Assembly (NCBI GenBank): GCA_947473535.1
Contig: CANJFK010000014.1
Location: forward strand, 1-10,025
Length of the DNA stretch: 10,025 nucleotides
Direction of reading: 5' to 3'
Source: Legionellaceae bacterium
GTDB lineage: Bacteria > Pseudomonadota > Gammaproteobacteria > Legionellales > Legionellaceae
A model generated the notes under the pieces. The model saw nothing but the letters and a program-made list of their open reading frames with translations, ran no database searches and was not told the DNA's origin. Within the stretch, counting starts at the first letter, position 1. Every line of letters starts with the position of its first letter. The position numbers were made by a program, and so were the translations under genes. This document shows, piece after piece, positions 1-7,772 of the stretch.

Positions 1-2
1 AA

Positions 3-3000
3 AGAATACGTACTGAAATTCACGCGATACGTTTAAAGGCTAAAGCATTAAAACCAATGCAATCGTGGATGACACAAGTACACACCTTATCCACACATTT
101 TACGCGCTTCGAATCATTCATCAACAATCCTCCCGATGCCATTCCAAACGAAAGCCTCCAGCAGTTATTGCAAACGGTTCATGTTTATCAAAAAAACTGT
201 TTAGCAACCGTGGATTTCCTTATTGGACAGTATCACGATAAACCGGACATTATAGCCCTTCTTAGGGCATTAAGAGGAAGGCTCGAGATTGGCGCCGAGG
301 CCTTTTGCGATGATATCGAACAAATGATCGAAAACGGCGCGACTTCATTTCAAGTGCAACGCCTCATGAGTATTCAAAATTTAGGCGACGTCAATCAATC
401 ACTAGGCACCTTCATGGCGACGCAAATGACCTATGTGTTGGATGCGAGCATTAAAATAGGTTATGAAATTAATGATAATCGCTTAGCGGATTTAATCCAT
501 CTTTCCCCCGCCATTGCGGTGCTCTCTGATACAAAAAAATTAATTGAAATCAAAGCCTTCACGCTGGATGGGGCTGAATACAATGACACCTATTCGGCAA
601 TCCCTCAATCCATGCTTGATGTATTGGAAGGGGACGACGAACTTAAAAAAGGACCCAAGCAATGGTTTTCTATCCAGCCTTATATTGCTGATTGGAACCC
701 CATTGATTTGGACAAAATCATATGCCTTGTGACCGGTGATACATTAACCGATAGAAACATGCCTGGGTTTATGACGGGGTTTGTTAAAGTACTCGCTAGT
801 TTTTTAGAAGCGGGGCTCGTTCTAATGATTCGCGTGCCCGCGACAATAGCATTGTCTGTCATTGCGCTATTAGGAGCACCTACATGGGCAAGTGGTGTCG
901 ATCTGTGGTTATCTCGTTGGCATAATCGGCTTTCACCGGTGAAAGCCACCAAACGCCTTTGGAATACTTATTATCGACGGCTTGACAACGATGATAACCC
1001 GGTAGCAGACGATGATCCTCATCAATCGTTACTGAAATCCAGCATGAAGGCGTCGAGTTTTTTTCATCACGCATTTGTCTATTTATCCCCTCAACGGATA
1101 GCGGACAGCATTAAACTTTTTGCTTCAACGTTAGTACATGACCTTGTCAAAATTCCACAAGATCTTTTCTACCTTGGATCAACCTTATTTTATAAAGAAA
1201 AACCCGACGCTGTTTATCAAAAGACGAAATGGCTCTATGACTTATCGAAGCTCTATCGCGAGCAATTAGAAGCCGCCCATAAGAAAAAATACGAGGCACT
1301 TAAAGCAAAAAATGGAGCGCAGGGATTAACGGAATATGCTGAACTCCGGTATTGCGATATCAATGAAATCTCATCGCCATTGGAAGTTTTCCGCGAAGTA
1401 ATGATAACACTTAGTGATACGATCATCGATCCCATGTTTCGAAAATCACCAGGAGCCGCGACCTTCTTTTTTATGCTTTCCGCAACAACCTTTGGCACTT
1501 ATCTGGCGCCAGCCGCGGCACTAGCATGGATGAAATCAGTCCCTGCCTGGTTACAAGTACCCACCAACATGATAAGCCTACACTTTACCGGGAAAGCAAC
1601 ATCACTCGGCGTACAAGAACAGATGATAGCCTGTTTTTTAGAGTGGAAATTAGGTTTTTTCGCCACGGAACTATTGATAGAAATTCATCACGGAAATTAT
1701 GAACTATTTAATGAGCTCTTTCACGAGCCAGAAAAATTAACCTTAGGATTAGTCGGGCTAATTGCAATGGGCGCATCAATCCAATACTTGCCCTTATTAC
1801 CGACAACTATTGCAATCCGCGGTTTACCCCCGATATATAATTTCTATGCCGAAGTATTAAACGTGTTTATTGACGAGGCAAAAGGGTGTGCGGAAGGTAC
1901 AATCCCACTGACGGGTTTAGAGTATGGATTTTTAGGTTTAAAATTTGCCATGCTGATGCATTCCATGCTCTCCGGCTCGCACGCGGAACAAAACACAGAA
2001 GCCCACCAAAAACTGGCGCAAGCCTGTAGCGAAACACAATTTTTAGCACAGGTGCTAAAAGCATGCGAGTACAACAAACTGCTTCAAGAATCCAATGAAG
2101 CGACTCGAAATAAACAGTTCCAGAAAATTTTAGGACACCTGTTAAACGACACGATACGAGAGAAAAAATTAACTCATGCATTTACGACGAGCGAACTCGT
2201 TGCCTTCCGAGAGGCGCTAACCGAACAAATATCGCCTGCAATACAACAATTTTTGCAAAATAAAACGCAAGAAGACATCGCTGACGCTCAAAATGAATTA
2301 CACGACGGCGAGCTCCCGAAAAACCGCTTACGTAAACTGCTTGCGGACAACCACCCCAAAACACCACCAAAGACGGCGTGTCCTCCAGAAAGAGAACTAG
2401 CTGAGGCGCATCAGGCATTACAAGAGGCCATCGAAATGGTTTGTGATGAGAAAACGCCCCTCGTATTTGCAAACGACCGATTAAAAGAGGCCAATAAATT
2501 CTACGATCATTTGGACCAATTATTCAACAATTATAATCATCAGTTACAACAGCGTCGCCGTGCCGATCTGTGCATCGATAAACGCGATTTTCTCGCCCTT
2601 TTTTACAATAAATATTGCTATCAAGGCAGTAACAATCTATTGCGATCGCTCATTTTTTTCCCCATCCCTCTCCCCTTCCCGCCGTTTGTAGTCCCAGTTT
2701 ATGCGCTTGTCGTCCTGTTTCGAGAAACAAAACGACTGTTTGCTCGCTGGTTTAATAAACCATCGATAGAACATCAAATAGAAAAAAGCTACAACAAAGA
2801 TTTGGTCCTGCTATACCAAGTTGCTGCGATAGTGGCTCGAACGATGTATGCGATGAACAGAGCAATCAGTTACTCACTACGAGCAATCACCGCGACCGTA
2901 TTATTCAGCATCGCGTTTATTCCCTTTCTTCTTTACAAAGGGACGGTTGCTGCTATTAACTACGCATTCGGTGGACCACCAATACTCAGCATGGCATGGA

Positions 3001-3422
3001 AGTCATTATTTAAACAAATCGATAAATTGTGCTGTATGATTTCCTTGCATCGAATTTTTCCTATTGATTTTGCGCGCCAACTTTATGCTCGTGCAGCTCG
3101 AACAGCTGGTACTATCGAACAAGTCGAAGCACCTGGCTGCCATGTATTAAGTCAGTTACATGCGGCGGACAGTGTATTGCTTACAAAAATAAAACGACCC
3201 AACGCGTCCTACATTGAATCACACAGCCGTGCAGGCCAACAGCTTGAGCTCGCTGACAGAAACAGAGCAAATAAACGAGGCAAAACAGTACACAGTTCCT
3301 CGAAAAGAACGTTAGACGCTCCACGGGCGCCAGCAAAAGTGAGAGGCACCGTGTTTCATCAAATCGATAAGCGAGAATCAGGGAAAAATGCTGACACAAA
3401 ACACCATTCCCCCAATCATTAG
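3..3422 (+). CDS. Large multi-pass membrane protein of unknown function, 5' end outside window
   Basis: I do not recognise this protein. The first ATG in frame is at 57 (1121 residues from there), but the frame stays open through 18 sense codons to the left edge, none of them ATG, GTG or TTG, and no Shine-Dalgarno sequence precedes 57. The CDS is therefore probably partial at its 5' end. Counting from Met57, hydrophobic stretches likely to be membrane segments lie near residues 238-275, 466-495, 562-590, 861-890 (proline-rich) and 940-972. Between them are long charged helical regions, notably 640-850, which are rich in Gln, Glu, Lys and Ala. The C-terminal 70 residues are basic, polar and probably disordered. 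It has no export signal or enzyme motif that I can see. It occupies the place where tolB commonly precedes pal. If the organism is Legionellales-like, a secreted effector is possible, but this is only inference. Reality of the gene is near certain from its length; the function is unknown. Confidence 0.85.
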   Translation, partial: RIRTEIHAIRLKAKALKPMQSWMTQVHTLSTHFTRFESFINNPPDAIPNESLQQLLQTVHVYQKNCLATVDFLIGQYHDKPDIIALLRALRGRLEIGAEAFCDDIEQMIENGATSFQVQRLMSIQNLGDVNQSLGTFMATQMTYVLDASIKIGYEINDNRLADLIHLSPAIAVLSDTKKLIEIKAFTLDGAEYNDTYSAIPQSMLDVLEGDDELKKGPKQWFSIQPYIADWNPIDLDKIICLVTGDTLTDRNMPGFMTGFVKVLASFLEAGLVLMIRVPATIALSVIALLGAPTWASGVDLWLSRWHNRLSPVKATKRLWNTYYRRLDNDDNPVADDDPHQSLLKSSMKASSFFHHAFVYLSPQRIADSIKLFASTLVHDLVKIPQDLFYLGSTLFYKEKPDAVYQKTKWLYDLSKLYREQLEAAHKKKYEALKAKNGAQGLTEYAELRYCDINEISSPLEVFREVMITLSDTIIDPMFRKSPGAATFFFMLSATTFGTYLAPAAALAWMKSVPAWLQVPTNMISLHFTGKATSLGVQEQMIACFLEWKLGFFATELLIEIHHGNYELFNELFHEPEKLTLGLVGLIAMGASIQYLPLLPTTIAIRGLPPIYNFYAEVLNVFIDEAKGCAEGTIPLTGLEYGFLGLKFAMLMHSMLSGSHAEQNTEAHQKLAQACSETQFLAQVLKACEYNKLLQESNEATRNKQFQKILGHLLNDTIREKKLTHAFTTSELVAFREALTEQISPAIQQFLQNKTQEDIADAQNELHDGELPKNRLRKLLADNHPKTPPKTACPPERELAEAHQALQEAIEMVCDEKTPLVFANDRLKEANKFYDHLDQLFNNYNHQLQQRRRADLCIDKRDFLALFYNKYCYQGSNNLLRSLIFFPIPLPFPPFVVPVYALVVLFRETKRLFARWFNKPSIEHQIEKSYNKDLVLLYQVAAIVARTMYAMNRAISYSLRAITATVLFSIAFIPFLLYKGTVAAINYAFGGPPILSMAWKSLFKQIDKLCCMISLHRIFPIDFARQLYARAARTAGTIEQVEAPGCHVLSQLHAADSVLLTKIKRPNASYIESHSRAGQQLELADRNRANKRGKTVHSSSKRTLDAPRAPAKVRGTVFHQIDKRESGKNADTKHHSPNH

Positions 3423-3443
3423 ACGGAATTACTACAATTCCGT
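3423..3443 (+). terminator. Hairpin after the large ORF, weak terminator candidate
   Basis: A perfect 8-bp inverted repeat (ACGGAATT, loop ACTAC, AATTCCGT) begins one base after the stop codon of the large membrane-protein gene. The position suits a transcription end. However, the stem is AT-rich and no T-run follows, so it is at best a weak intrinsic terminator. Confidence 0.35.
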
Positions 3444-3475
3444 TCGCACACAGTATAGCGAAAAATACAAAACGA

Positions 3476-3503
3476 TTGTACAATGGCTCGCCATCAGGAT
3501 AAC
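3476..3503 (+). promoter_or_regulatory. Candidate promoter for the pal operon
   Basis: TTGTAC (3476-3481) and GATAAC (3498-3503) are separated by 16 bp. They match the sigma-70 consensus at three and four of six positions. This lies 36 bp before the pal start, inside a 117-bp gap after the large gene and its hairpin. The match is modest and other AT-rich boxes exist nearby, so this is a suggestion only. Confidence 0.25.
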
Positions 3504-3539
3504 CCATTGCATTTCAAATAATAATTAAGGAGTTAGAGC

Positions 3540-4067
3540 ATGAAAATCAGATCATTTACTAAAAAATTAGGCCTTGTTACTGCGTGTATCGTGTTACTTG
3601 CCGCTTGTTCAAAAACGCCAGGCAGTGCTGACGGTTCAGGCGAAAACGGTGGTTTAGCTGCAAACGGGCTCGGTGATTCAAATGGTTTCGCAGGCCAAGA
3701 AGCTGGTGAAATGTATACAACACAAGCCCCTCACAACCAGATCTATTTGTTCAGCTATGACAACAGCGCATTAGAAGCTAAATACGTTCCATCAGTCAAT
3801 GCTCAAGCTGATTATCTAAAATCACACCCAGGCGCGCATATCTTGATTGCAGGAAATACGGATGAACGTGGCAGCCGTGAATACAACGTGGCCTTAGGTG
3901 AGCATCGCGCTAATACCGTCGCTGATATCATGCGTATGGCTGGTGTAAGTAGACAACAAGTTCGTGTCGTGAGCTATGGTAAAGAACGTCCTGCCAATTT
4001 AGGTCATGATGAAGCATCTCACGCTCAAAATCGACGCGTCGAGTTAACTTACGAGGCAACCCGATGA
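3540..4067 (+). CDS. pal: Peptidoglycan-associated lipoprotein Pal
   Basis: Pal is an outer-membrane lipoprotein that binds peptidoglycan. In the Tol-Pal system it is moved to the division site so that the outer membrane constricts with the septum. The 175-residue length is normal. A signal peptide ends in a lipobox, Leu20-Ala-Ala-Cys23, so Cys23 should be lipidated. A Gly/Asn/Ser-rich linker (about 28-57) leads to an OmpA-like peptidoglycan-binding domain (about 66-173). The domain has the NTDERG motif at 106-111 and ends in the NRRVEL segment. Asp108 and Arg123 have the spacing of the diaminopimelate-binding pair known from OmpA-family domains. A strong ribosome-binding site, TAAGGAG at 3526-3532, lies seven bases before the ATG. 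The stop codon overlaps the cpoB start (ATGA), which suggests translational coupling. tolB, the usual upstream neighbour, is not in the window. Confidence 0.96.
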   Translation: MKIRSFTKKLGLVTACIVLLAACSKTPGSADGSGENGGLAANGLGDSNGFAGQEAGEMYTTQAPHNQIYLFSYDNSALEAKYVPSVNAQADYLKSHPGAHILIAGNTDERGSREYNVALGEHRANTVADIMRMAGVSRQQVRVVSYGKERPANLGHDEASHAQNRRVELTYEATR

Positions 4068-4942
4068 TCCATCGACTCATTCTTGCTATCTGTTTAGCTA
4101 GTCTACTACCCACTGGTGCGTTTGCAGAAGCGCCAGTAGTTGATGACAGCGAAAACTTTGCACTACTTGAGGAACAACAGGTGACCACTGAGTCGCCTGT
4201 TGCCCAAGATCAAAGTGATACCACAGAAGGCAACATGCAACCTGCGCTTGCTAAAGAAAACACGGATACCAATGATAACAGCAATGCCGGCCTTCTTAAC
4301 AAAATACAAGGCTTGCAACAAGACCTTCAGGAATTACGTGGCCAATTAGAAGTACAAGCTCACGATCTGAAATTACTCCAAGAACAACAATTGTCTTTTT
4401 ATAAAGATTTGGATGCGCGCATACGAAACGCACCAGCTGCAGCACCGTCTGCCAAAAATGAACCACCGACCGATCTCACCATTGGTACGAAAACGGCAAA
4501 TGCAACCACAGAACCGGTTTCACAACCAATACAACCCGTTGAGCGGATTGCACGTGCCAACCCAGCCGACGAGCAAATTAGTTATCTTGCTGCCTATGAA
4601 TTAGTAAAAAGCAAACGTTTTGATGATGCATTAACCGCCATGCAGGCGTTTGTAACAAGATATCCGCAAGGTGGTTATACCGCCAATGCTGAATATTGGC
4701 TTGGTGAACTCTATATGGTGAAGAAAAATTACCCACAGGCCACTGAACATTTTAACGTCGTCTTACAGCAGTTTCCATCATCCAGCAAATGTTCAGCCAG
4801 TATGCTTAAAATTGGCTATGCTATGGCCGCATCAGGTAAAACCCAGGAAGCAAAGGAACGATTACAAGACGTCGTGAAAAAATACCCTGACACCAACACG
4901 GCGCAGCTTGCTGCCGCCAAACTGGAATCGTTAGGTGGTTGA
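4064..4942 (+). CDS. cpoB: Cell division coordinator CpoB (YbgF)
   Basis: CpoB is a periplasmic protein that in E. coli links the Tol-Pal machine to septal peptidoglycan synthesis by PBP1B. The 292-residue product fits the family's usual architecture. A signal peptide has a likely cleavage site after Ala19-Phe20-Ala21. An acidic spacer follows, then a coiled coil (about 75-120) that in relatives trimerises the protein. An Ala/Pro/Thr-rich linker (about 121-165) comes next. The C-terminal Tol-Pal-type TPR domain (about 170-292) has three recognisable repeats, around 170-203, 207-240 and 246-278. Cys243 inside the TPR domain is unusual for a periplasmic protein with no second cysteine nearby in the mature chain. 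The start overlaps the pal stop by four bases, and the TGA stop shares a base with the ATG of queE. Confidence 0.95.
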   Translation: MIHRLILAICLASLLPTGAFAEAPVVDDSENFALLEEQQVTTESPVAQDQSDTTEGNMQPALAKENTDTNDNSNAGLLNKIQGLQQDLQELRGQLEVQAHDLKLLQEQQLSFYKDLDARIRNAPAAAPSAKNEPPTDLTIGTKTANATTEPVSQPIQPVERIARANPADEQISYLAAYELVKSKRFDDALTAMQAFVTRYPQGGYTANAEYWLGELYMVKKNYPQATEHFNVVLQQFPSSSKCSASMLKIGYAMAASGKTQEAKERLQDVVKKYPDTNTAQLAAAKLESLGG

Positions 4943-5583
4943 TGAAGTCATTACGAATTACTGAAATTTTTCATTCGTTACAAGGTGAGTCGCTCACCGT
5001 GGGATTGCCTACGGTCTTTTTACGCTTGACTGGATGCCCGTTGCGCTGTCAATATTGCGATACTGCTTATGCATTTAATGGCGGAAAGATGGTCAACGTG
5101 GATGATATCTTAGCCCAGGTTGCATCATTTGACTGTCAACACGTCTGCGTTACGGGTGGCGAACCATTAGCCCAACCTGGCTGTATCGATCTATTAAAAC
5201 GGTTATGTGATAAAGGCTACCATGTATCAATAGAAACCAGCGGCGCACGCAGTATAGCCGAGGTTGACAATCGGGTGATGGTCGTTATGGATTTAAAAAC
5301 ACCGGACTCCGGTGAATGTGAACGAAACATGCTGTCTAACCTGCCTTGCCTTAAAAGCCAGGATCAAATTAAATTTGTACTATGTAGCCGAGAAGATTAT
5401 CAATGGGCCTGCGCGATGATTCATGAACATAAGCTCACTGATCGCGCCCATATCCTTTTTTCACCCAGTTGGGATCAATTGAGTCCCACGCTACTTGCCG
5501 ACTGGATTATACAAGATAGACTGCCAGTACGTTTTCAACTGCAATTACATAAAATATTGTGGAATGACGCGCCAGGACATTAA
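4942..5583 (+). CDS. queE: 7-carboxy-7-deazaguanine synthase QueE
   Basis: QueE is a radical SAM enzyme that converts 6-carboxytetrahydropterin to 7-carboxy-7-deazaguanine in the queuosine pathway, which modifies the wobble base of four tRNAs. The product has 213 residues. The iron-sulfur cluster motif CxxxCxxC is at Cys32, Cys36 and Cys39. The GGEP motif for SAM binding is at 72-75, a DLKTPDSGE segment starts at 117, and the C terminus ends in the family-typical LQLHKILW. I chose the ATG at 4942 rather than the TTG at 4939. It gives the usual N terminus, overlaps the cpoB stop by one base (TGATG), and leaves AGGTGG (4933-4938) at a short but usable distance. In Pseudomonas and others queE also follows cpoB and is then followed by queC. 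Here queC is absent and a mevalonate-pathway gene follows. Confidence 0.95.
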   Translation: MKSLRITEIFHSLQGESLTVGLPTVFLRLTGCPLRCQYCDTAYAFNGGKMVNVDDILAQVASFDCQHVCVTGGEPLAQPGCIDLLKRLCDKGYHVSIETSGARSIAEVDNRVMVVMDLKTPDSGECERNMLSNLPCLKSQDQIKFVLCSREDYQWACAMIHEHKLTDRAHILFSPSWDQLSPTLLADWIIQDRLPVRFQLQLHKILWNDAPGH

Positions 5584-5587
5584 CAAT

Positions 5588-5591
5588 GGAG
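5588..5591 (+). promoter_or_regulatory. Ribosome-binding site that decides the decarboxylase start
   Basis: GGAG lies six bases before the ATG at 5598 and inside the longer reading that would begin at 5586. It supports the shorter start. The upstream alternative has only AGGA at 5574-5577, eight bases before 5586. Confidence 0.5.
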
Positions 5592-5597
5592 ACACCT

Positions 5598-6545
5598 ATG
5601 CAATGGTTTGCTCAAGCGCCAGCTAATATCGCACTGATTAAGTACATGGGTAAAAAAGACAGTGATAAAAATATACCTGACAATCCTTCATTGTCTTACA
5701 CCCTAAACAATCTACTGACCAATGTCATGTTAGAGAAACACCCTGGGAAAAAAGATTTCTGGGAGCCGTTAGCAATCCCTGGCGCACTACCATTTAATCT
5801 ATCCGCTGCGGCACAAACACGTTTTTTGCGTCATTTAGCTGCTGTTAAAACTTATTTTAATTACGCTGGCGGATTTATTGTACGATCCAGTAATAATTTT
5901 CCACACAGTAGTGGTTTAGCAAGCTCTGCGTCCAGTTTTGCAGCCCTGACCAAATGTGCGTCGCTTGCATTGAGTGAGCTTACCCAACAACCCTTACCAA
6001 CCATTGCAATTCAAGCGGGCCTCAGCCGTCAAGGTTCTGGATCATCATGCCGCTCCTTTTTCTCACCGTGGGCACTGTGGGATGGTGAGCATGTTGATGC
6101 GGTTGAATTACCTTACCCGGAATTACTCCATCAAGTGATAGTGATTAGCCACGATGAAAAAGAAGTTCCATCCAGTGAAGCACATCAACGCATCCGAACA
6201 AGTGCACAATATGCCACACGCAGCGAGCGAGCAAAACTTAATCTGAAAACATTGCTTCTTGCGATGGAAAAGAAAGACTGGGCCACGGCATACAAAACGT
6301 GCTGGCAAGAATTCCAGGACATGCATCATTTGTTTTCAAGCTGTGCAAAACCATTCTCATACATGTCAGATAAAACAAACGACGTGTTAAATGACCTACA
6401 GGATTTATGGCAACGTGAAGGCGATGGCCCTATCATCACCATGGACGCAGGACCGAACATTCACGTGTTATATCGACTAGAGCAAACAGACATGGCACGT
6501 CAATTCAAACAAGATTATCTAATAGGCAATTATGATGTCTTATGA
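5598..6545 (+). CDS. mvaD: Diphosphomevalonate decarboxylase
   Basis: A GHMP-fold enzyme that uses ATP to decarboxylate mevalonate 5-diphosphate to isopentenyl diphosphate, the last committed step of the mevalonate pathway, in the cytosol. With the ATG at 5598 the product has 315 residues, close to family length. An in-frame ATG at 5586 would add four. Family motifs seen are APANIALIKYMGK (7-19), NFPHSSGLASSASSF (100-114), the phosphate-binding RQGSGSSCRS (144-153), and DAGPN at 283-287 with the catalytic aspartate Asp283. The usual KYWGK has Met for Trp here. It follows queE after a few bases and runs 14 bases past the start of the next gene, so the three are probably one transcript. A related phosphomevalonate decarboxylase is possible, but the conserved motifs favour the classical enzyme. 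Confidence 0.9.
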   Translation: MQWFAQAPANIALIKYMGKKDSDKNIPDNPSLSYTLNNLLTNVMLEKHPGKKDFWEPLAIPGALPFNLSAAAQTRFLRHLAAVKTYFNYAGGFIVRSSNNFPHSSGLASSASSFAALTKCASLALSELTQQPLPTIAIQAGLSRQGSGSSCRSFFSPWALWDGEHVDAVELPYPELLHQVIVISHDEKEVPSSEAHQRIRTSAQYATRSERAKLNLKTLLLAMEKKDWATAYKTCWQEFQDMHHLFSSCAKPFSYMSDKTNDVLNDLQDLWQREGDGPIITMDAGPNIHVLYRLEQTDMARQFKQDYLIGNYDVL

Positions 6546-7416
6546 TTTCCAAACAACCACACATGGTAAATGGATCCTGGCTGGCGAGCACGCCGTGCTT
6601 CGAGGCCATGCCGCTATCGTATTTCCGATTAACGAAATGCAGTTGACGCTTAGCTACAATAAATCACCGCCGGAATTAAGTGCTGATTACACGGGCATTA
6701 GTGGCGAAGACATGCACCTGTTATTCTGGAGCGTGCTTGAGCAAGGTATTCAGCTCTTGGGTCAATCACTAAATCATATGACCGGTCAATTTCATTTACA
6801 GAGCAACATTCCGGTTGGTGTTGGTGTCGGCGCATCCGCAGCACTTTGCGTGGCAATGGCTCGTTGGTTTGCCGCCTATGACATGCTCCCTCACCGGGAA
6901 ATCCAGCCTTTTGCCAGGCAACTAGAAAATTTGTTCCATGGAAAAAGCAGTGGTTTAGATATCGCAGGCGTTGCCGCAGCAAGCGGTGTTTATTTTAAAC
7001 AAGGTGTTTGCAGCGAAATTAAATTAGCATGGCAACCTCAGTGGTATTTGTCATCCTGCAAACAAATCGGCATGACATCACATTGCATTAAACAAGTACA
7101 AACACTCTGGCTAAACGATGAAGAGCACGCAAAAAAAATTGACCTGGAAATGAATGATAGTGTGACACAAGCACGCGCAGCACTAGAACAAGCCTCCCCC
7201 ACGGCTCAACATCTACTGACACAAGCCATCAACAGTGCTGCTGACTGCTTTAAGCAATGGGGTTTAGTGAGTGCGAGTTTACAAGTACATATGCAACATT
7301 TGCTTGAAGCAGGCGCCCTCGCCGTTAAACCAACAGGCTCTGGTGGTGGCGGGTATGTTGTTAGTTTATGGGGAAGTACACCGCCAGAGATGGGTGTTGA
7401 GCTCATTGCAATCTAA
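6532..7416 (+). CDS. Mevalonate kinase (GHMP kinase)
   Basis: Predicted to phosphorylate mevalonate to 5-phosphomevalonate, the pathway step after HMG-CoA reductase. The 294-residue protein has the three GHMP motifs. The first is the N-terminal HGKWILAGEHAVLRG (11-25), whose GEHAV is typical of mevalonate kinase. The second is the phosphate loop PVGVGVGASAAL (94-105). The third is KPTGSGGGGYVVSL (266-279). HGKSSGLD (136-143) matches the HGxxSGxD segment, so Asp143 is the likely catalytic base. In the phosphate loop the usual GLGSSAA reads GVGASAA, with Ala for the first Ser. A start at the second ATG, 6535, is equally plausible; TAGG at 6523-6526 could serve either. The overlap with the decarboxylase gene is 14 or 11 bases. 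Phosphomevalonate kinase is the main alternative, and no second kinase of the pathway is in the window. It ends three bases from the convergent ftsB. Confidence 0.82.
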   Translation: MMSYDFQTTTHGKWILAGEHAVLRGHAAIVFPINEMQLTLSYNKSPPELSADYTGISGEDMHLLFWSVLEQGIQLLGQSLNHMTGQFHLQSNIPVGVGVGASAALCVAMARWFAAYDMLPHREIQPFARQLENLFHGKSSGLDIAGVAAASGVYFKQGVCSEIKLAWQPQWYLSSCKQIGMTSHCIKQVQTLWLNDEEHAKKIDLEMNDSVTQARAALEQASPTAQHLLTQAINSAADCFKQWGLVSASLQVHMQHLLEAGALAVKPTGSGGGGYVVSLWGSTPPEMGVELIAI

Positions 7417-7419
7417 GGC

Positions 7420-7689
7420 CTAATCAACAAATTGATAATAAGTCTCGCCATTTTTAACCATACCCAACTCAAATCGAGCTTGCTCTTCCAGAGCCTGCTC
7501 ACCTGATTTAAGTTCCTCAATATCAGCTTCAAGCACATGATTGCGAGATGTTAATTGTTTGTTTTCATTCTCTTGGTGATCTACTTTTTTTTCAAGGTGA
7601 AGCCACTGCGAGACGCTGCCGTCGCCTACCCATAATTTATATTGCAAACTAATCAGCGCGATAACTAAAAAAATAACTATTGTTCGCAT
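7420..7689 (-). CDS. ftsB: Cell division protein FtsB
   Basis: FtsB is a small bitopic inner-membrane protein that forms a complex with FtsL and FtsQ in the divisome and helps activate septal synthesis by FtsWI. The 89-residue product has a transmembrane helix at about 3-17, followed by LQYKLW as in E. coli FtsB (LQYSLW). A periplasmic coiled coil spans about 30-70, followed by the conserved ALEEQARFELGMVKNGETYYQ tail (66-86). It is slightly shorter than the 103-residue E. coli protein and lacks its last residues. I chose the ATG at 7689 over an upstream TTG (7704) or GTG (7701), because GGTGGA lies seven bases before it and the N terminus then matches the family. It lies downstream of eno on the same strand, an arrangement common in gammaproteobacteria. 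The genes on its other side converge on it. Confidence 0.95.
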   Translation of the reverse strand: MRTIVIFLVIALISLQYKLWVGDGSVSQWLHLEKKVDHQENENKQLTSRNHVLEADIEELKSGEQALEEQARFELGMVKNGETYYQFVD

Positions 7690-7696
7690 AATAAAA

Positions 7697-7702
7697 TCCA
7701 CC
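7697..7702 (-). promoter_or_regulatory. Ribosome-binding site deciding the ftsB start
   Basis: On the minus strand GGTGGA lies seven bases before the ATG at 7689. It also overlaps the alternative GTG and TTG starts, which makes those unlikely. Confidence 0.55.
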
Positions 7703-7772
7703 AAAAACGTGACGTCTCAATAATCAAACAACTCATGCCCGAATGGCACCTACTTAAGGAAAAAACACTGTC

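Noticed and set aside
3484..3495. Imperfect palindrome ATGGCTCGCCAT before pal as an operator
   Set aside because: Five-base arms with a two-base centre are common by chance, and no regulator gene is nearby to support it.
3181..3507. Minus-strand open frame of 108 codons overlapping the end of the large gene
   Set aside because: It lies almost wholly opposite the large gene, has no ribosome-binding site I can see, and its translation has no recognisable domain. The same holds for other opposite-strand frames inside the large gene (1867-2181, 2182-2472).
7757..7766. T-run on the minus strand as an intrinsic terminator for eno
   Set aside because: The sequence just before it on that strand gives only a four-pair stem, too weak for a terminator.
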